Below, piece after piece: positions 1 through 9,467 of a stretch of DNA of 64,000 bases. A model generated the notes under the pieces. That model saw nothing but the letters and a program-made list of their open reading frames with translations, searched no databases and was not told the DNA's origin. Source of the DNA: Pedobacter metabolipauper (lineage in GTDB: Bacteria; Bacteroidota; Bacteroidia; Sphingobacteriales; Sphingobacteriaceae); contig NZ_SNYC01000005.1 of the NCBI RefSeq assembly GCF_004362715.1, forward strand, positions 249,781 through 313,780, in the 5' to 3' direction. Made by a program: the position numbers and the translations under genes. Each line of letters begins with the position of its first letter. The stretch's first letter is position 1.

Positions 1-1
1 G

Positions 2-1981
2 CCCGTAACAGTGATCAGTCGCAGGCAGATCGAAATGATGGGCAGCCGAAGGCTGGATGAGGTATTAAAAGAACAAACAGGAATCGCCATTGTGAACAAC
101 ATTGGCGGGGGCTCACGCTCTGTAGGCCTGCAAATGCAGGGATTTGGCAGCGAATATGTCATGATCCTGATTGATGGCCAGCCCATGATGGGCCGGAACA
201 GCGGCAATTTTGATCTGTCACGCATTAGCGTAAACAATATAGAAAAAATAGAGATCATCAAAGGTGCTTCATCCTGCCTGTTCGGTAGTGAAGCATTAGG
301 AGGTGCCATCAACATCGTTACCCGCCATGGAGCCGTACAGCCCCAGGGTATGGCTTCCTTAAGATATGGAAGTTTAAATATTTTAGATGCCGTTCTAGAG
401 GGCGAAACCCCTTTTGCATCTCAGCGCGGATCGGTCAATCTTTCTGCAAACTACTACCGGACGGATGGGTTCAATACAGATCCAACCTACCTGTCTGGCG
501 GCACAACCGCTCCGCCATATAACGACTTCAGCTTGCAGGGGCGGGCAAGATACCGCAGCAGTGAAAGTGCCACTTTGGGTGTTAGCGGGCGGTACTCCGT
601 TCGCAAATCTTACATGGAGCAGATCTATTCAGGGGGCAAGGCCACCAATACATCCGGCGATACACAAAACATTACAGATCTCAACCTGTCGGCAACCTTT
701 GATCAGAATTTTGACAATGGGCTTCGCAGCATGAGTCGTTATTATTTAACCAGTTATCGTTCCAAGATGAACGTAGTATGGCAGCAAAGCGGTGCAGAAG
801 CAAGTTCTGAAGCATTTAACCAGATCCTGCACCGTTTTGAGCAGCAGTTTGCTTATGCTGCAGGTAATACGCTAAAATTTACCGGTGGACTTGGTGCCAG
901 CCTCGAAAAGATGGATAACCGCGACTTTAGCGTACCCGGGGGACTTTGGAGCAGCTTTGGCTACCTGCAAAGCGACTGGCAGGCACTAAAGCAGCTGGAA
1001 ATAACAGGTGGCCTGCGCTACGACCATCACAATAGATTTGGGGGCAAGCTTAATCCCAGCCTGGGTTTACAATATCATGTCACCTCAGAGCTAACCTTAA
1101 AAATGGCACTGGGCAGCGGCTTTAAAACGCCTGATTACCGGCAGCGCTACCAGGTATTCATGAATCCTGTTGCCAATTATTTGGTTGTAGGTACAGAGCT
1201 GCTCCGCGAAACGCTCAACCAAATGAAAGATGCCGGTCAGATCAGCGAGATTAGGGAATACCTGGTTAACCAGCTGGATCGAAACCTGGAGGCCGAACGT
1301 TCGTTGTCCTTCAACGGTGGCTTTACCTACACACCTGCTAAAAAGATCAAGCTGGACATCAATGGGTTTTACCACAACATCAGCAACCAGATCAACAGCA
1401 TCCGTGTAGCAACCGGTACGGAGGTACGTGACATTTACACCTATCAGAATTTACCGGAATCATTTAACACCGGTTTAGAGAGTACGATCACCTTTAATCC
1501 AGGCACTCAATTTGAAATAAGTGCAGGATACCAGTACCTCGTATCAAAAGACAAAGGCGTAATGGACAGCATCAGACTGGGTAAAGGCGCTTATTCACGG
1601 GTACTGGACTTTAAAACCGGGATGGACAGACCCTCTAAGTTGTCTGACTATTTTGGCATCGAAAACCGGTCGCGCCATATGGCCAACATCAGGATGTCTT
1701 ACCGATACCCGCTCTGGGACCTTACTGCAAGCGTAAGATTAAACTACCGCGGAAAATATGTCTTTGACGACTTAAACAACAACCGTTTCGCCGACCCTTA
1801 CGACACCTTTGTGAGTGGATATTTCTTATTGAACGCTGCACTGGAAAAGAAAATGATGAACCAGCATATAAGCATACAGCTTACGGCAGACAATGTAATG
1901 GATTACACCGACAGGCTGATGCCCGGGCAGTCGGGCAGGTTATTACTACTGGGGCTCTCCTACCGGTTTTATAAAGACTAA
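2..1981 (+). CDS. TonB-dependent outer-membrane receptor, HmuR/BtuB-like, 5' end outside the window
   Basis: Outer-membrane beta-barrel receptor that would import a bound ligand using TonB energy. The reading frame is open from base 2, and residues upstream of the first GTG (P-V-T-V-I) match the second receptor at 7104-9467, so the gene starts before the window and the N-terminal signal and carboxypeptidase-like domain are missing here. A plug domain is visible at the start (R-R-L-D-E-V, Q-M-Q-G-F-G, L-I-D-G-Q-P, G-G-A-I-N-I-V), followed by a barrel ending in Y-R-F-Y, typical of a C-terminal beta signal. It is closely related to the receptor at the other end of the same gene block. It is followed 9 bases later by a HmuY-type lipoprotein, which suggests haem or a related ligand. 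The ligand is inferred from the neighbours only. Confidence 0.92.
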   Translation, partial: PVTVISRRQIEMMGSRRLDEVLKEQTGIAIVNNIGGGSRSVGLQMQGFGSEYVMILIDGQPMMGRNSGNFDLSRISVNNIEKIEIIKGASSCLFGSEALGGAINIVTRHGAVQPQGMASLRYGSLNILDAVLEGETPFASQRGSVNLSANYYRTDGFNTDPTYLSGGTTAPPYNDFSLQGRARYRSSESATLGVSGRYSVRKSYMEQIYSGGKATNTSGDTQNITDLNLSATFDQNFDNGLRSMSRYYLTSYRSKMNVVWQQSGAEASSEAFNQILHRFEQQFAYAAGNTLKFTGGLGASLEKMDNRDFSVPGGLWSSFGYLQSDWQALKQLEITGGLRYDHHNRFGGKLNPSLGLQYHVTSELTLKMALGSGFKTPDYRQRYQVFMNPVANYLVVGTELLRETLNQMKDAGQISEIREYLVNQLDRNLEAERSLSFNGGFTYTPAKKIKLDINGFYHNISNQINSIRVATGTEVRDIYTYQNLPESFNTGLESTITFNPGTQFEISAGYQYLVSKDKGVMDSIRLGKGAYSRVLDFKTGMDRPSKLSDYFGIENRSRHMANIRMSYRYPLWDLTASVRLNYRGKYVFDDLNNNRFADPYDTFVSGYFLLNAALEKKMMNQHISIQLTADNVMDYTDRLMPGQSGRLLLLGLSYRFYKD

Positions 1982-1990
1982 TAATTATAC

Positions 1991-2713
1991 ATGAATATGG
2001 AAAAATTGATACGTAGATATCTGTGGTTGTTTTTGGTTGTTCCGCTTACCTTTACCGCATGTAAAAAGAAAGAAGAAAATCCTTCGAATACACTTGAAGA
2101 CGGCAAAAGTACCGTTATCTATGATTTGGCGGGAGATACGAACGGCTCTGTTGGTGATCCTGGCGATGGTAAAACGAAGATAGGATTTGATGTTTTCCTT
2201 TTCCGCCTTGCCGATCAAAGACAGACCTGGCTGCGCAACGCTGCAGATTCAGCAAGATGGCTCCAAACTGCGGAATGGGACCTGGCCTTTACCGGTCCTT
2301 ACAATAGTGAAATATTTCTCAATAATGCCAGTTATTCAGGTAATCCCGGATATGCCGGTACTGTAACCCGGACTGCCGTAATATTGGTTAAACAAGCCTA
2401 TGAAAACGTGAGTACCGCACCGTCAGATAACGAATTTGACAGTGCCCCGGTTAAGCATACAAAAATAGGTACGTATGCCAATGACAATCCAAATGGCTGG
2501 TTTACCTATGATCTGACTACACACCTCATGAAACGGATTACCAATAATACTTACGTATTAAGACTTGCGGACGGAAAGTATGCCAAGCTGGAAATTCTCA
2601 GCGTGTACAAAGGAAACCCTCCGGTAGTTACCCAGCTTTACTGGCCGGCACCGTATTTTACATTCCGCTACTTTGTGCAGCAGGATGGCAGTCGCAACCT
2701 TAACACCAAATAA
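1991..2713 (+). CDS. HmuY-family surface lipoprotein, short form
   Basis: Probable outer-membrane lipoprotein of the HmuY family; HmuY of Porphyromonas gingivalis binds haem and passes it to the receptor HmuR. The signal peptide ends in F-T-A-C with the lipid cysteine at residue 24. The HmuY-type core runs from about residue 65 to the end, with W-D-L-A-F-T-G near residue 96 and a C-terminal T-F-R-Y-F-V-Q-Q-D-G-S-R-N motif. Both motifs recur in the longer paralog at 5878-7089, which differs mainly by an inserted segment. It lies 9 bases after receptor 1 and 3 bases before the next lipoprotein, so it is surely in the same operon. The ligand is not provable from sequence, since haem-binding residues vary in this family. 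Confidence 0.85.
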   Translation: MNMEKLIRRYLWLFLVVPLTFTACKKKEENPSNTLEDGKSTVIYDLAGDTNGSVGDPGDGKTKIGFDVFLFRLADQRQTWLRNAADSARWLQTAEWDLAFTGPYNSEIFLNNASYSGNPGYAGTVTRTAVILVKQAYENVSTAPSDNEFDSAPVKHTKIGTYANDNPNGWFTYDLTTHLMKRITNNTYVLRLADGKYAKLEILSVYKGNPPVVTQLYWPAPYFTFRYFVQQDGSRNLNTK

Positions 2714-2716
2714 CTG

Positions 2717-3607
2717 ATGAACCGGAAACTGATCTTAAAAACTTTCATCGCCATTGCCTCAATTGCCGGATTACTATCTTCCTGCGGTAAGATATACGAT
2801 AAGAACGGGTTTGACTGGGAGCCCGACCTGGCACCAAGTGATTCGGTATTTAGTCGCGAGATCATGATCCGAAACCTTGGCGATAACCTGCCAGACGGAC
2901 ACATTCCTTTAGACAGCGATGATCCGATCTATTTCAGCCTGGAGAAATTCTCCTCTACACACCTCGCCTATAAAACGACTGATCGCTGGGACCTGGCTTT
3001 TCATGGTAATGCACGCGGCGAACTATCCGGAAATAATGGAAAAGTAAATGGCTTTGGATATGGTTCTTCTGCAATAGGAGGAATCATTGTCACCGACTCC
3101 GCATACAGTAAGATCCTGTCCATACCAGACGACAGCAAGTTCCAGATTCCCGGACATTCAGGGCTTGATGAAATTGGTTTTTTTGGAGAGCCTATGGGGC
3201 ATGTAGCCTACACCTTTTTTGGTAATATATTCCGTCCTGATAAAGTGGTGGGATACCAGGATAATAGTTATGACCCTGCTGCTCAAGCAGAAGCAGGTAA
3301 ATATGCGCATATGATGTACGCCCTGTCGGAAGGCTTTGCAAAAGCATTTCCGGTTACCACCAATGGTGACTCTACCAAATGCAGAACAATCCTGGTTAGA
3401 ACTGCAGCCGGCAATTATGCCAAAGTGGAGATTTTGAGCTATTATAAAAACACCATCGATCCTTACGAAATGAACAGAGGGAGAAGCAATGCCGTCAGCT
3501 TTAGGTATATGGTGGTAAAGGCCGATGAGAAACGGTTTGGGTTCACCGCCCGCCGAAAGCCGATGACCGTAAACCTCAGTACCAGGAGCGTAATTGTGGG
3601 CCAATAA
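2717..3607 (+). CDS. HmuY-family lipoprotein, divergent second copy
   Basis: Surface lipoprotein with a lipobox S-S-C at residue 23. The order of motifs is that of HmuY-type proteins: a W-D-L-A-F-H-G strand, then a long middle, then N-Y-A-K-V-E-I-L-S-Y-Y-K and F-R-Y-M near the C-terminus. It is clearly more distant from the 240- and 403-residue copies than they are from each other, and its C-terminal tail lacks their Q-Q-D-G-S-R-N motif. The gene starts 3 bases after the preceding stop codon, so it is probably translated from the same message. A second ligand-binding or hand-off role is inferred from position only. Confidence 0.75.
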   Translation: MNRKLILKTFIAIASIAGLLSSCGKIYDKNGFDWEPDLAPSDSVFSREIMIRNLGDNLPDGHIPLDSDDPIYFSLEKFSSTHLAYKTTDRWDLAFHGNARGELSGNNGKVNGFGYGSSAIGGIIVTDSAYSKILSIPDDSKFQIPGHSGLDEIGFFGEPMGHVAYTFFGNIFRPDKVVGYQDNSYDPAAQAEAGKYAHMMYALSEGFAKAFPVTTNGDSTKCRTILVRTAAGNYAKVEILSYYKNTIDPYEMNRGRSNAVSFRYMVVKADEKRFGFTARRKPMTVNLSTRSVIVGQ

Positions 3608-3644
3608 AACGAACTATTTTTTTTAATTATAAATTTTCAAGTAG

Positions 3645-4802
3645 ATGAATAAAACTAAATTACCATTTATGGCGCTGGCCATAAGCGTGGGTATGCTCAT
3701 ATCTTCATGCAAAAAGACAGAGGTGGTGCCTTATGATGCTGAACCCGCAAACCACATTTCCGCTTACACGGTAACCAATGCACAGGAAGTGCTGAATGGT
3801 GTGGTAGACGATGTTGACAACACCATCACCGTATATATGCCTTATTATTTAAGCATAGACTTTATTGTTCCGGAGATCAAGCTGGAAGAAGGCGCAACCC
3901 TAATCGACGCCGATGGCAATAGCGTAGATATCAGAGAAGACCTTGAACCTGTTCCTTTTGATACCGTTGGATATAGCTATCGCGTTAAAGACAATAAAAA
4001 TAACATCCGCAAATACACACTAATCACTAAGATCTCACCGCATAAAGACCCGCTAAAATTAGGTTATGCTACAAAACGTGATGCAAACGGAAATACCGTT
4101 GCAGATGATACTACGCCTAAGGATGTGCTGGTTAATTCCCGCTTCACCATTTACGGGAACCTGGAATCCAGCGCTAAAAATGCAAAGCTGACTTTAATCA
4201 ACAAAGCCACAAATGCGGTTGTTCCCAATGCGCTAAAGGTAATTGAGGTAATCCGGTCAACTGAGATCCATTTCATCACCGCCTATGTATCTGCAGAGGT
4301 TCAAAACGGGGATTACTACATCCAGGTAGAACATCAGGGCAGAAAAACCACATTACCTACCATCCATCTGAATTATAAAAAACCATACTTTGACTTTTTG
4401 GGTAAAACGCATGCTGTTGGAGAAACGGTTACCTTAAATGTAAGGGGCAGTGACCAGTCTGGAAATTATAGCGGCGTAAACACCGGTGTTTCCCGTGCGT
4501 ATATGAAATTGACAAAGAGATACCTCGTGCGTTTACCGGCTAATTTCCCTGAGGACCTATTTGACAAACCCGTTGAACTGGAGATCGTTAGCCAAACCCG
4601 CACACAAATTAAAGTTAAGTTCCCGGAACTGCCTCTGGGCTTCTATGAAGCGAACATTAGCAGCGGCGGTGGTGAAGCCGGCTATATACTGAACTATACC
4701 GGGCTGGGAATATATTTTGACTTTAATGATGCAGCATGGGGCAAAGACAATTTACTGAGCTCAGTTCCAAACAGCGCCTTTGAACTAACAGCAAAAAAAT
4801 AA
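3645..4802 (+). CDS. Lipoprotein with DUF5018-like and IPT/Ig-like domains
   Basis: Predicted lipoprotein (lipobox I-S-S-C, Cys22) of 385 residues. After a short linker there is a domain at about residues 35-130 that reads like the DUF5018 family (A-Y-T-V-T-N, then a run ending Y-S-Y-R-V-K-D and R-K-Y-T-L), then two Ig/IPT-like beta segments. No catalytic motif is visible. It lies inside the receptor/HmuY block, 37 bases after the second HmuY and 29 before its relative at 4832. A role as an accessory surface subunit of the uptake complex is inferred. The family assignment is by appearance only. Confidence 0.7.
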   Translation: MNKTKLPFMALAISVGMLISSCKKTEVVPYDAEPANHISAYTVTNAQEVLNGVVDDVDNTITVYMPYYLSIDFIVPEIKLEEGATLIDADGNSVDIREDLEPVPFDTVGYSYRVKDNKNNIRKYTLITKISPHKDPLKLGYATKRDANGNTVADDTTPKDVLVNSRFTIYGNLESSAKNAKLTLINKATNAVVPNALKVIEVIRSTEIHFITAYVSAEVQNGDYYIQVEHQGRKTTLPTIHLNYKKPYFDFLGKTHAVGETVTLNVRGSDQSGNYSGVNTGVSRAYMKLTKRYLVRLPANFPEDLFDKPVELEIVSQTRTQIKVKFPELPLGFYEANISSGGGEAGYILNYTGLGIYFDFNDAAWGKDNLLSSVPNSAFELTAKK

Positions 4803-4831
4803 TAAATATTCCATTACACTATAAAAATCAA

Positions 4832-5872
4832 ATGATGTACAAAATATATAACCTCCTTCTTTTTGTCCTTTTTATTGGGGGATTGGGTTTACAATCCTGC
4901 AGCAAAACAGAATACGATTATCAAAAACGTCCATACAATAGTATTAAACAGTTTACCATTTTGGGCAGTGCCGGTGACTCTACCAAATGCCTGATCAGTG
5001 GCGACAGCATTACGGTTTACTGGAACCCTGATGTTGCCATGCCTGCTACCGTTGCACCGGTTATTGTTGTAGATGGTAAAGCCACGATCAGTCCGGCATC
5101 CGGAGCAAGTGTTCCCTTTACTAAAAGTACCGTTTACACCGTAACGGCAGAAGACGGGAGTGTTAAAACGTACCGGTTAAACCCAGTTACCAAAACACCG
5201 ATCCCGGCGATCTCCAGCGTTTCCGGCCCTATCACGTGGTTAAACGGCACACAACTGAGCATTTTCGGAGAATACTTTTTAGGCAGCACAACCCCTGACC
5301 AGGTTATTGCTTACATGCAGCGGGTTTCGGACGGTGTTGAAATCCCGTTAACGCTGGTCAGCAACAGGACGACAAATTATTCACTCCTTGCAAATCTTCC
5401 GGCCTTTTCAGTAGAACAGGACACAGGAATGCATAAGGTTTTTGTAAAAACAGGAACAAGAGTGGCCAAAAGTGTGAATGTTAAATTTTTAACGCCGTTC
5501 ATCAGCAATGCAAACCCGGTTTCCAGTCTTGTTGAAGATGGACAAGCAGTTCACTCCGGTGATAAAATAACCATCAATTATTCTTTCAGTGACAGTTACG
5601 GCGGTAAAATTGCAAGTTATTACCATGCAAGGAATATCGATTATGTGCTGATCTATTTTTCTCCATCTTTCGAAATTTTAACCATCAGAGACGGGATTGT
5701 TAAAGGAGACAACAAGGTAGAGGTTACCCTTCCTAACATTGATAAATACATTGGACAAACGGTTAACCAATACCGGTTTATCTATAAATCTGTTCCGGTT
5801 GAATCGGCTACGCTCTCTTCTTATTATATGCGTGGATTTTTGAGTAAAACAACGCCTGTTCAGGCGAGATAG
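4832..5872 (+). CDS. Lipoprotein with DUF5018-like and IPT/TIG domains, relative of the preceding gene
   Basis: Lipoprotein of 346 residues with a lipobox L-Q-S-C (Cys23). The N-terminal domain (about residues 35-125) resembles that of the preceding protein and ends in the same kind of motif (T-V-T-A-E-D-G-S-V-K-T-Y-R-L). It is followed by an IPT/TIG-like domain with S-S-V-S-G-P-I and L-S-I-F-G-E-Y-F. The two genes are probably an old tandem duplication that has diverged. The stop codon is 5 bases before the long HmuY-type gene. The function is unknown; being shared within a receptor operon suggests an accessory cell-surface protein. Confidence 0.7.
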   Translation: MMYKIYNLLLFVLFIGGLGLQSCSKTEYDYQKRPYNSIKQFTILGSAGDSTKCLISGDSITVYWNPDVAMPATVAPVIVVDGKATISPASGASVPFTKSTVYTVTAEDGSVKTYRLNPVTKTPIPAISSVSGPITWLNGTQLSIFGEYFLGSTTPDQVIAYMQRVSDGVEIPLTLVSNRTTNYSLLANLPAFSVEQDTGMHKVFVKTGTRVAKSVNVKFLTPFISNANPVSSLVEDGQAVHSGDKITINYSFSDSYGGKIASYYHARNIDYVLIYFSPSFEILTIRDGIVKGDNKVEVTLPNIDKYIGQTVNQYRFIYKSVPVESATLSSYYMRGFLSKTTPVQAR

Positions 5873-5877
5873 GTGAT

Positions 5878-7089
5878 ATGGTCAAAATAATCCGTTATCT
5901 TCTTTTTTGTCCACTGCTGTGCCTGCTGGTTTCCTGCTACAAGCTGGAAGACATGGCCCCGAGTTATGAAGACGGCCGCAGTACGGTGGTGCATGATTTA
6001 CCTGGTGACACCCTGGCCACCGATGGCTGGGATGATAATTATGCCAATGGGGATCTGTATTTACGCCAGCGTTATTATAACTCCAGCTGGACAGACTCCA
6101 TCCGTTTTGTACCCTATGGCAATGAGATCATTAACGCAGCTGCTGGTGTAGATGCCAGCAGCGAGGCGGGTATTCAATGGCTTGCTAATGCCAGCAGTCA
6201 CCCTGCTCCTGTAGCTGATAATGAGGCTTACCTGAATACAGCAGACGGCTACCGGTATATCTATCGCAGTAAGGCATGGTATCAAATGGGAATTGACGGA
6301 AATAAAGGAATAGCAGCAAACGACAGTATTTTTGTGAATTGGCGGGGTTATATCTCTTCCCCGCCAGTTAACCCGCAGGCGGGCTGGGCTTATCGCGACA
6401 ATGACAACAACCGGGTGTACCAATTCAATGGAAAAGCATGGGCGCTCATGGTAAACGATGCCAATTATAACCAAAACACAAATTTTGTACAGATAGAATA
6501 CAGCAAAAGTGGAAAGGCTGCCGGAAGATACAGCATGTTCCTGTTTCGTTTTAAGGATGGATGGCAGCAGTTTATCCGTGATGCGGCAGATTCTACGAGA
6601 TACTTGAAAACGGCAGATTGGGATATTGCCTTTACTGGCGAGCTTAACGGTACTGTATGGCTCAATAACGGCCGTGCAAAATCTGGTCCTGGTGCAGGAA
6701 GCCCCATTACTAAGTCGTCATTGATTATGTATGAGTATGGTTATGACTTTATGAATGAAGCTCCGGAGGATGTGTTCTTTGACACCCCCCCTGCCGATTA
6801 TATGCAGATTGGCTATGCTTCTGAATTTGGCCCTGGCGTTAATTCCTGGTACGAGTTCGGAACTACCTACATTGCCAAACCATTTCCGTACCGCGCCTAT
6901 TACCTGCGTCTGGAAAGTATTGATCCCTCAACCGGTCAGCATAGCTACCGATATGGCAAGCTGCAGCTGATCAGCATGTACAAGGGAGCACCGGAAGTGC
7001 TTACCGACAGGAACTGGCCATCGCCCTACCTTACGTTCAGGTATTTTATACAGCAAGACGGTTCCCGCAATCTTAAAACGAAAGACTAA
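5878..7089 (+). CDS. HmuY-family lipoprotein, long form with an inserted repeat domain
   Basis: 403-residue lipoprotein with lipid Cys20 (L-V-S-C). Residues 30-50 (E-D-G-R-S-T-V, then L-P-G-D-T) and 218-403 match the 240-residue HmuY-type protein at 1991 closely, including W-D-I-A-F-T-G and Q-Q-D-G-S-R-N. Between them, residues about 51-215 are extra. The insert contains two related units of about 36 residues (about 105-139 and 158-193), each with an aromatic core Y-x-Y-x-x-x-x-A-W or Y-Q-F-N-G-K-A-W. It sits 14 bases before its receptor at 7104. The core is expected to bind the ligand; the insert could be a second binding or contact surface, which is inference. Confidence 0.82.
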   Translation: MVKIIRYLLFCPLLCLLVSCYKLEDMAPSYEDGRSTVVHDLPGDTLATDGWDDNYANGDLYLRQRYYNSSWTDSIRFVPYGNEIINAAAGVDASSEAGIQWLANASSHPAPVADNEAYLNTADGYRYIYRSKAWYQMGIDGNKGIAANDSIFVNWRGYISSPPVNPQAGWAYRDNDNNRVYQFNGKAWALMVNDANYNQNTNFVQIEYSKSGKAAGRYSMFLFRFKDGWQQFIRDAADSTRYLKTADWDIAFTGELNGTVWLNNGRAKSGPGAGSPITKSSLIMYEYGYDFMNEAPEDVFFDTPPADYMQIGYASEFGPGVNSWYEFGTTYIAKPFPYRAYYLRLESIDPSTGQHSYRYGKLQLISMYKGAPEVLTDRNWPSPYLTFRYFIQQDGSRNLKTKD

Positions 7090-7103
7090 AGCAGTTAATA
7101 TTC

Positions 7104-9467
7104 ATGAAGAGAATTTCTATATTCCTGGTCCTTTTTCTAGGAAAATTTACGACGCTGCTTGCACAAGAAGCTATTTTACAGGGAAAGATCAGCAATAGTG
7201 ATGGGCAGGTAATTGCAGGGGCAACCGTTACGGCAGGTCAGTCTGCAATAAGCAGCAGTGCCAAGGGTTTATATACGTTTAGAAACCTGACTGCCGGCAA
7301 AGTTGTGCTCAAAGTGAAAAATATTGGTTACAGTGATTACTTGGATACCCTTTCCCTATCAGCAGGGATCAATACCCGCAACATCATCCTGAAGAAAACG
7401 GAAAACGAGCTGGAGAATGTAAATGTATCGGCACTGAAGCTTGGAAACCGCAATGCAGAATCCCTCATCAAGATAGAGAACAGCATCATGCCCGTTACCG
7501 TCATTGACAGAAGGACCATTGAACTGATGGGAAGCCGCAGGCTGGATGAGGTAGTGAAAGAACAAACCGGTATTGCCATTATTAATGATGTTACAGGCGG
7601 GTCACGTTCCGTTGGTGTACAGATGCAGGGCTTTGGCAGTGAGTATGTACTTGTACTTTTAGACGGACAACCGATGGTTGGCCGTAATGGAGGCAATTTT
7701 GACTTGTCGCGCATCAGCATCAGCAATGTAGAACGCGTAGAGATCACGAAAGGAGCGGCATCACTGCTGTACGGAGGTGATGCCCTTGGGGGAACGATCA
7801 ATGTGATTACCCGCCATCAAATAGATGCATCGCAAGCTTATGCATCCGTTAATTATGGTACAAACGAAACAATTGATGTGTCTGTGGATGGAGAAACTCC
7901 TTTATTGAATAGGAAAGGAAGCATTGCCCTGAACACGAACTATTATCATACCGGAGGATTCAATACCAGTCAGGGCATCATCAAAGGGACTACAGCACCT
8001 CCGTACGACAATTATGCAGCCCAAAGCCGTTTCCGATACCGTTTTAATGAACAGAACCTATTGTCTGTCATGGGCCGCTTTGGCTTGCGACGCAGTTTTA
8101 TGAGTAAAGATTTTGGTGTAAAATATCAGACTGAAGATGTTCTGGATGAGCAGGACCTGAATCTTTCTGCCAATTTTGACCATCGTTTTAATAACCGATG
8201 GCGCGGCATGACCCGTTATTACTTTACCCGATACCATGCCGACATGAGCGTTACCCTATCGCAGGGCGACAGCATCAGTCAAAGCAAATTCGGACAGTTA
8301 CTGCATCGGCTGGAACAGCAGCTTACCTATACCATTCCAGATCAGCTGGATGTGATCACTGGATTTGGTGGCACCACAGAAAATATAGATGAAAATATCC
8401 TGAGTGATCAGAACAGCATTACTGCATATTTTGGTTATACCCAGGCAAATTGGAAAGTATTTCCTAAACTGGAAATTACCGGAGGTCTACGCTATGACCA
8501 TATCGTGAGCTATGGCTGGCGCCTTGATCCAAGTATGGCCTTGAAATATAAGCTCCATCCTACCCTAACGGTTAAAGCCGCCTATAGCACTGCTTTTAAA
8601 GCTCCCGATCTGCGCAAACAATACCAGACCTTTTACAATCCATCGTACAATTACATCATGGTGGGAAGTGCCGTATTGCGAAATACCATTAACCAGCTTC
8701 GTGAAAGCGGACAGGTTAGTCAATACGAACTGGAAACCGTGTACGACGAGATCAAAGGACTGGCACTCAATGCAGAAATGAGTAAATCCTATAATTTCAG
8801 CGTGATCTGGGAAGGCTTGGGCAATAAGGTTAGAACGGAAGCCAGTGTTTTTTATCACGACATCAACAACCAGATCAATACGGTTCTTGTAGGCCGGGAT
8901 ATTAGCGGCAACCTCATCTATTCCTACCGTAACCAGGCTAAAGCTTATTACCAGGGAGCGGAGTTATCTGTAAGCGTTACCCCGGTAAACGGGTTACAGA
9001 TTAGCGGGGGCTATCAATACCTATTAGCTAAAGACCGTACCATTGGCGCTGAGATCAGGGAAGGCGGCAAATACAACGCTCCGCTGTTTGATCCCAATAC
9101 TGGTTATGTAAATTATACGCCCTCTGCCAGTGATTACTGGGGTATCGAGAACCGATCAAAACACATGTTTAACGGCCGGATCTTTTATACCTATTCACCA
9201 CTTCAGCTGAGTGCCAACGTACGGGTAAACTATCGCGGACAATATGCATTTAGTGACAAGAACAACAATGGTTATATGGATCGGTTTGATACGTTTGTAA
9301 GGGATCATTACCTGCTCAATGCGGGCATTGAAAAGAAATTAAAGGGCAACCGCATGTCTGTGCGGTTAACTGCAGAGAACCTGCTTAATTTTGTGGATCA
9401 GAAGGTACCATCACAACCGGGAAGGGTATTTCTTTTGGGATTGAATTATCAGTTTTATAAGTTATAG
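7104..9467 (+). CDS. TonB-dependent receptor with carboxypeptidase-like domain, full-length paralog of the first gene
   Basis: Complete 787-residue outer-membrane receptor. A signal peptide ends at about residue 20 (L-L-A before Q). Residues 22-105 form a carboxypeptidase-regulatory-like domain (L-Q-G-K-I-S, G-A-T-V-T-A, L-K-V-K-N-I-G-Y), the plug is at about 120-240, and the barrel ends in Y-Q-F-Y-K-L. It shares long near-identical stretches with the truncated receptor at 2-1981, including an unusual insert in the barrel after F-K-A-P-D-L-R with R-N-T-I-N-Q-L. It is the last gene of the seven-gene block. The haem-type ligand is inferred from the HmuY partners. Confidence 0.93.
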   Translation: MKRISIFLVLFLGKFTTLLAQEAILQGKISNSDGQVIAGATVTAGQSAISSSAKGLYTFRNLTAGKVVLKVKNIGYSDYLDTLSLSAGINTRNIILKKTENELENVNVSALKLGNRNAESLIKIENSIMPVTVIDRRTIELMGSRRLDEVVKEQTGIAIINDVTGGSRSVGVQMQGFGSEYVLVLLDGQPMVGRNGGNFDLSRISISNVERVEITKGAASLLYGGDALGGTINVITRHQIDASQAYASVNYGTNETIDVSVDGETPLLNRKGSIALNTNYYHTGGFNTSQGIIKGTTAPPYDNYAAQSRFRYRFNEQNLLSVMGRFGLRRSFMSKDFGVKYQTEDVLDEQDLNLSANFDHRFNNRWRGMTRYYFTRYHADMSVTLSQGDSISQSKFGQLLHRLEQQLTYTIPDQLDVITGFGGTTENIDENILSDQNSITAYFGYTQANWKVFPKLEITGGLRYDHIVSYGWRLDPSMALKYKLHPTLTVKAAYSTAFKAPDLRKQYQTFYNPSYNYIMVGSAVLRNTINQLRESGQVSQYELETVYDEIKGLALNAEMSKSYNFSVIWEGLGNKVRTEASVFYHDINNQINTVLVGRDISGNLIYSYRNQAKAYYQGAELSVSVTPVNGLQISGGYQYLLAKDRTIGAEIREGGKYNAPLFDPNTGYVNYTPSASDYWGIENRSKHMFNGRIFYTYSPLQLSANVRVNYRGQYAFSDKNNNGYMDRFDTFVRDHYLLNAGIEKKLKGNRMSVRLTAENLLNFVDQKVPSQPGRVFLLGLNYQFYKL

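Noticed and set aside
3158..3604. Minus-strand ORF of 148 codons
   Set aside because: Antisense to a HmuY-type lipoprotein gene with conserved motifs; no start signal or recognisable protein content.
7337..7801. Minus-strand ORF of 154 codons
   Set aside because: Ser/Arg/Pro-rich shadow of the receptor plug domain on the other strand.
5..9467. Polysaccharide utilisation locus
   Set aside because: Receptors are present but no SusD-type protein or glycoside hydrolase occurs in this block or anywhere else in the window.
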